A DNA stretch of 9,472 nucleotides, taken from an uncultured Bacilli bacterium. GTDB taxonomy: Bacteria; Bacillota_I; Bacilli_A; RF39; UBA660. Of this stretch, positions 6,666 through 9,472 are shown in pieces. Location of the stretch: assembly GCA_947631895.1 (NCBI GenBank), contig CANRMU010000029.1, positions 1-9,472 of the forward strand, in the 5' to 3' direction. The notes under the pieces were generated by a model. It searched no databases, was not told the DNA's origin, and saw only the letters and a list, made by a program, of their open reading frames with translations. Each line of letters begins with the position of its first letter. Within the stretch, counting starts at the first letter, position 1. Made by a program: the position numbers and the translations under genes.

Positions 6666-6821
6666 TTAACATTTAGTTCTTCTAAACATATGAGATATAG
6701 AACTTCCAAAATAACGTCCTAAATCTACTACAAAATTATAGGCATTAATAATAAAATTACCTAATGCTGATGAAAAAGCTCCACCATTAATCTCATATAG
6801 TTCATTTTGATCTAATTTCAA
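6666..6821 (-). CDS. Double-glycine leader bacteriocin-like peptide A (51 aa)
   Basis: A 51-codon gene starting at TTG (6819-6821), eight bases after a perfect AGGAGG. The leader MKLDQNELYEINGG (14 residues) fits the GG-leader consensus: E at -8, L at -7, I at -4 and GG at -2/-1. Cleavage would release a 37-residue core beginning AFSSALGN, with GRYFG (core 21-25, a GxxxG motif), and ending MFRRTKC. The core is cationic (four Arg/Lys, one Asp, plus a His), largely hydrophobic, and has one cysteine as its last residue. It lies 30 nt after peptide B, downstream of a C39-peptidase exporter, which is the expected processing enzyme. A GTG in frame three codons earlier overlaps the Shine-Dalgarno and is rejected. 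Bacteriocin activity is inferred; a signalling peptide is the alternative. I recognise no named family. Confidence 0.85.
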   Translation of the reverse strand: MKLDQNELYEINGGAFSSALGNFIINAYNFVVDLGRYFGSSISHMFRRTKC

Positions 6822-6826
6822 TTTTC

Positions 6827-6838
6827 TCACCTCCTTTC
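6827..6838 (-). promoter_or_regulatory. Strong ribosome binding site of peptide A (supports the TTG start)
   Basis: GAAAGGAGGTGA on the minus strand, a near-complete anti-SD match. The AGGAGG core is eight bases before the TTG at 6819-6821. The same 12-mer stands in front of peptide B (6995-7006), which suggests that both peptides are translated strongly and at similar rates. Confidence 0.8.
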
Positions 6839-6851
6839 CATAATTTTTTTC

Positions 6852-6989
6852 TTAACGGCATTTAAAAGGTCTTACTAAGCCATCAAAGAAACCTACTACA
6901 AAAGATACAGCAGCTACAATTCCTCCAGCAATAACAGCCCAATGAACCGCGCCACCATTAACTTTTAGTAGTTCATCATTTTTCATCAT
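6852..6989 (-). CDS. Double-glycine leader bacteriocin-like peptide B (45 aa)
   Basis: A 45-codon gene. The leader MMKNDELLKVNGG (13 residues) matches the GG-leader consensus with E-8, L-7, V-4 and GG, in register with peptide A. The predicted 32-residue core begins AVHWAVIAGG, is a long Ala/Val/Gly hydrophobic stretch, contains GFFDG (core 20-24, GxxxG), and ends RPFKCR. It has a net positive charge and one cysteine, second from the end. The first of two ATGs (6987-6989) is eight bases after AGGAGG; the second is 11 away. The gene overlaps the accessory gene by 14 nt in another frame, and its Shine-Dalgarno lies inside that gene, so translation is probably coupled. With peptide A it resembles a two-peptide (class IIb-like) pair. 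Function is inferred. Confidence 0.87.
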   Translation of the reverse strand: MMKNDELLKVNGGAVHWAVIAGGIVAAVSFVVGFFDGLVRPFKCR

Positions 6990-7434
6990 TTGCATCACCT
7001 CCTTTCAAAGAACTCAAAAACAATGAAAAAATAGTATCTTCTTTGATTGTTATTACACCTTTAGCAACCTGATTATTTTTTAATTCTTTATTGGAAACCG
7101 TAATAACCATATTACTAACTAAAACATTATTTAAAACATAAGGTTCACTATAACTAATACTTTTTATCTCATCTTTCTCTTTAAAAGTAATTTCTTTAAA
7201 ATCATTACTATATTTTTCAATATTAGAAGTAGCAATAACCGTAAAATTACATTCTTTTTTATTACATTTAACTGAACCTTCTAAATTAATATTTAAAGGA
7301 ATCTTAAGATAAAATAAACTAATTATTAAACCACCAATTATTAAACATAATAGAAAACTTTTAAAATATAAAAATTTTTCTTTAATTTTAATTAACATTC
7401 TTAAGTTTTCTTGATAAAAATTTCTAACTTCCAA
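6976..7434 (-). CDS. Small single-pass accessory protein of the peptide exporter, reduced HlyD-like (tentative)
   Basis: A 152-residue protein: a basic N-terminus, one membrane segment (about 26-43), then a beta-rich extracytoplasmic part. Cys57 and Cys62 (KCNKKEC) could form a local disulfide. Near the C-terminus NNQVAKGVITIKEDTI and a hydrophobic tail recall the last strand of HlyD/LcnD-type membrane fusion proteins, and INLEGSVKC resembles their first beta strand. HlyD-type bacteriocin accessory proteins are usually about three times longer because of a coiled-coil hairpin, absent here. The start is TTG (7432-7434), nine bases after the GAGG of a GAGGTGAT Shine-Dalgarno (7440-7447); ATG at codon 13 has none. 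It overlaps the exporter gene by 11 nt and peptide B by 14 nt, so it belongs to the same operon. An immunity role is an alternative. The family link is weak. Confidence 0.8.
   Translation of the reverse strand: MEVRNFYQENLRMLIKIKEKFLYFKSFLLCLIIGGLIISLFYLKIPLNINLEGSVKCNKKECNFTVIATSNIEKYSNDFKEITFKEKDEIKSISYSEPYVLNNVLVSNMVITVSNKELKNNQVAKGVITIKEDTIFSLFLSSLKGGDANDEK
6995..7006 (-). promoter_or_regulatory. Ribosome binding site of peptide B, inside the accessory gene
   Basis: GAAAGGAGGTGA on the minus strand. It also encodes the Gly-Gly-Asp near the C-terminus of the accessory protein, which explains that protein's GG. It is identical over 12 bases to the site before peptide A. Confidence 0.8.
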
Positions 7435-9463
7435 TAGTAATCACCTCATCAAAACATTCAATATTTGGTCTATGAGTTATATAAATAACGGTTTTCTTTT
7501 TTAAGTATTCTAATAATTTATTAATAATATTTACTTCTAAATCATTATTTACTTCACTTAATGCTTCATCAAACATATAGATAGGTGTTTCATTAAGCAG
7601 GGCTCTAGCAAGTAAAATTCTTTGTTTTTCTCCACCAGATAAATTACAATCATCAATTCTAATATAATCATTAAAACGAAAAGCACGTTTTTTAACAATA
7701 TCTTCAATATTACAAATTTCACATACTTCATTAAAAGTACTTTCTTTAATATCTCTTCCAAACAAAATATTTTCTTTAATCGTGCCATTTATTAATGATT
7801 CATTTTGACTTAAGTAAGTAATATTATCTCTAATAGTCGCGACTGAATAATCTAAAATGTTGATTTTCTTAATCGTAATATTTCCTTCAAAATTATCTAA
7901 TTGGCGAGCAAGAATTTTACAAATAGTACTTTTCCCACAACCACTTTCCCCTAATAATAAGACATGACTTCCTTTTTTAATTTTAAAATTAACATCTTTA
8001 ATATTTTCATGATATCCATCATAAGAGAAAGTTAAATTTTTAAATTCAATGCTACCATTTAAAAATTCATGAGGATAATCCAAAGCTTCTTCTTTAAGAC
8101 TTTCAAAATCACCAATCTTACCAAATAGACCTTTTAAATAATAAAAACTAGGTATTAAATCAATGATCTGTCTTAAAGGTTCAATAAAATGATTTAATAA
8201 TGATTCAATTAAAATAAATTCAAAAATATTCATTTTATTTTGTCCAATAAAGTAAAAACCTACAATCGTAATCGTTAATAACATTATCTCTAAGACCATT
8301 TTTTTATAAAAATTTTGTTTTCTAAATATTTGATTATTATCATATTCTCTTTTTAAGTAATTATATAAACTTTGTTCTACTCTTTCCATAACAAAAGTTG
8401 TTTGATTTAAATTTTTCATACTTGTAAATATTTCTAAACTCTCAGTTAAAATAGTATTCCAATTAGCATTTTCTTCCATTTGTTTTAAAATTCTTAAATA
8501 GATACTTTTACCAAATAAATAACCTAATAGAAAATAAATAGTAATACCAATTATTAAGATATATGAAAATATTGGTTTTAAAGTAAAGATTAAAATAAAA
8601 GTAATAATTGCTAAAGTAAAATTAACAAAACAACTAATAACTATTTCAATAAAACTATTTTCAATTCCTTCAGCTTCTTTAATTCTTGCTAAAAGTTCTC
8701 CTTTAGTATGAGAATTATACTGTCTTACTGGAAGATATAATAAATGTTTTAAAAAAGCATATAAGAATTTGCCTTCCATATTTTTATTTAAAAGTATTTT
8801 AAAATTTTCTTTAATATTATCTAATAATATTTTTAAAATTGTAAAGAAAGCATAAAAACCAACTAAAATTATAAATTGTTTATAACTATAAGATTTAGTT
8901 ATTTCTTCAAAACAAAATTTATAAAAGAAACTTAAAAAGATTGTACATAATGTAAATAAGAAACTAAACCAAACAATTGGCATGACTAACTTTTTTTCTT
9001 TTTTCAAATATTCATAAAAAATAGTTAGCATTTTCTTTTCTTTAGGTAGTTTAGGAATTTTAGATATTGGTAATGCCTGAATAACAACTTTTGTCCATAA
9101 AGATAAGAATTCTTTTTTCTTCATTGTAACTTTACCTTTAGCAGGATCCATTAAAACTACACTTGAATTATTAACTTTTAACAAAACCACAAAATGGGTT
9201 AAACCATTAGGATATTCAAAATGCACAATACATGGTAATAAAATTTTGTTCAAATCTTTTTCTTTCACTTTCTCGCCAAAAGATTTAAATTGATATTTTT
9301 TTAGAGTTTCCACAATGTGATAAGCCGTAACTCCTTTAGAATCCTGATAAGTATCTAGCCGCAAACGCTCTAAAGATACATAACCACCGTAATAAATGAT
9401 TAAGGATTGGACACAGCAAACACCACAATCTTTGATGTCTCTTTGCCTAACAATAATATTCAT
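7424..9463 (-). CDS. Peptidase-containing ABC transporter (bacteriocin exporter, C39 peptidase)
   Basis: A 679-residue PCAT-type exporter that cuts double-glycine leaders and exports the core peptide. The N-terminal C39 cysteine peptidase (about 1-130) shows the oxyanion Q7, catalytic C13 in KDCGVCC, H90 in LTHFVVL, and D106 in MDPAKG. The membrane domain (about 158-440) has several hydrophobic segments (near 160-180, 196-214, 275-297, 299-318, 390-407). The ATPase (about 470-679) has Walker A GESGCGKST (505-513), Q553, signature LSGGEKQR (608-615), Walker B YMFDE (D632, E633) and switch H664. All key residues are intact. An in-frame TGA lies three codons before the ATG, so the gene is complete, although its Shine-Dalgarno and promoter lie outside the window. 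It is followed by the accessory gene and two GG-leader peptide genes, its likely substrates. The D-loop reads SEVN rather than the usual SALD. Confidence 0.96.
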   Translation of the reverse strand: MNIIVRQRDIKDCGVCCVQSLIIYYGGYVSLERLRLDTYQDSKGVTAYHIVETLKKYQFKSFGEKVKEKDLNKILLPCIVHFEYPNGLTHFVVLLKVNNSSVVLMDPAKGKVTMKKKEFLSLWTKVVIQALPISKIPKLPKEKKMLTIFYEYLKKEKKLVMPIVWFSFLFTLCTIFLSFFYKFCFEEITKSYSYKQFIILVGFYAFFTILKILLDNIKENFKILLNKNMEGKFLYAFLKHLLYLPVRQYNSHTKGELLARIKEAEGIENSFIEIVISCFVNFTLAIITFILIFTLKPIFSYILIIGITIYFLLGYLFGKSIYLRILKQMEENANWNTILTESLEIFTSMKNLNQTTFVMERVEQSLYNYLKREYDNNQIFRKQNFYKKMVLEIMLLTITIVGFYFIGQNKMNIFEFILIESLLNHFIEPLRQIIDLIPSFYYLKGLFGKIGDFESLKEEALDYPHEFLNGSIEFKNLTFSYDGYHENIKDVNFKIKKGSHVLLLGESGCGKSTICKILARQLDNFEGNITIKKINILDYSVATIRDNITYLSQNESLINGTIKENILFGRDIKESTFNEVCEICNIEDIVKKRAFRFNDYIRIDDCNLSGGEKQRILLARALLNETPIYMFDEALSEVNNDLEVNIINKLLEYLKKKTVIYITHRPNIECFDEVITIGS
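7440..7447 (-). promoter_or_regulatory. Ribosome binding site supporting the TTG start of the accessory gene
   Basis: GAGGTGAT on the minus strand, inside the 3' end of the exporter gene and five bases before the TTG at 7432-7434. It supports the TTG over the internal ATG at codon 13. Confidence 0.6.
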
Positions 9464-9472
9464 TCTAATTCA

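Noticed and set aside
6985..7003. Gly-Gly near the C-terminus of the accessory protein as a possible processing site
   Set aside because: The two Gly codons are GGA GGT of the overlapping peptide B Shine-Dalgarno, and the position is at the end of the protein, not after a short leader.
7558..7788. Minus-strand 76-codon open frame
   Set aside because: It lies inside the ATPase domain of the exporter, in another frame over the signature and Walker B region; it is a shadow of the real gene.
1..9472. Mollicutes genetic code (TGA as Trp)
   Set aside because: Trp residues are encoded by TGG in the clear genes, and TGA ends the accessory gene at 6976-6978.
1..9472. CRISPR array, tRNA, rRNA, insertion sequence, att site
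   Set aside because: No regularly spaced repeats, cloverleaf-like sequence, transposase or flanking direct repeats were seen; no gene-free stretch exceeds 300 bases.

Overview
The window is strongly AT-rich and gene-dense, with short intergenic gaps, Shine-Dalgarno-led starts (several GTG or TTG) and Bacillota-type gene content (a SufC-SufD-SufS-SufU Fe-S locus, low-molecular-weight penicillin-binding proteins, a C39-peptidase ABC exporter). TGG encodes Trp and TGA is used as a stop (at 6976-6978), so this is genetic code 11, not the Mycoplasma code. The best fit is an uncultured, small-genome, low-GC Bacillota/Bacilli lineage of the gut RF39 type. That placement is inferred from style and gene content; no marker gene is present to prove it.

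Layout. 1-281 (minus): the start of a membrane-anchored, probably TasA/camelysin-like secreted protein, cut by the window edge, with its own promoter. 360-3365 (minus): a compact suf operon sufC, short sufD-like, sufS, sufU, with a sigma-A-type promoter in front and an intrinsic terminator whose hairpin contains the sufU stop codon. There is no sufB after sufU, and the only SufB/SufD-type scaffold is a 200-residue protein. 3447-4601 (minus): a secreted D-Ala-D-Ala carboxypeptidase (PBP5/S11 family), divergent from 4737-5777 (plus), a membrane-anchored VanY-like M15 D,D-carboxypeptidase. 5788-6588 (minus): a KilA-N domain protein that shares a bidirectional terminator with the VanY-like gene.

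6666-9463 (minus) is the most interesting part and reads as an undescribed bacteriocin locus: a full-length peptidase-containing ABC exporter (C39 peptidase + TMD + NBD), an unusually small HlyD-like single-pass accessory protein, and two tiny genes at 6852-6989 and 6666-6821. Each tiny gene encodes a classical double-glycine leader followed by a cationic, hydrophobic core of 32 and 37 residues. Both cores carry a GxxxG motif and one cysteine near the C-terminus. The genes overlap or nearly touch (11 nt, 14 nt, 30 nt gap) and end at a strong hairpin.

How they may work together: the exporter's N-terminal cysteine protease would remove both leaders after Gly-Gly while exporting the cores, with the accessory protein bridging to the outside. 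The paired GxxxG peptides suggest a two-peptide (class IIb-like) bacteriocin, though a peptide signal is possible. No immunity protein is obvious inside the window.
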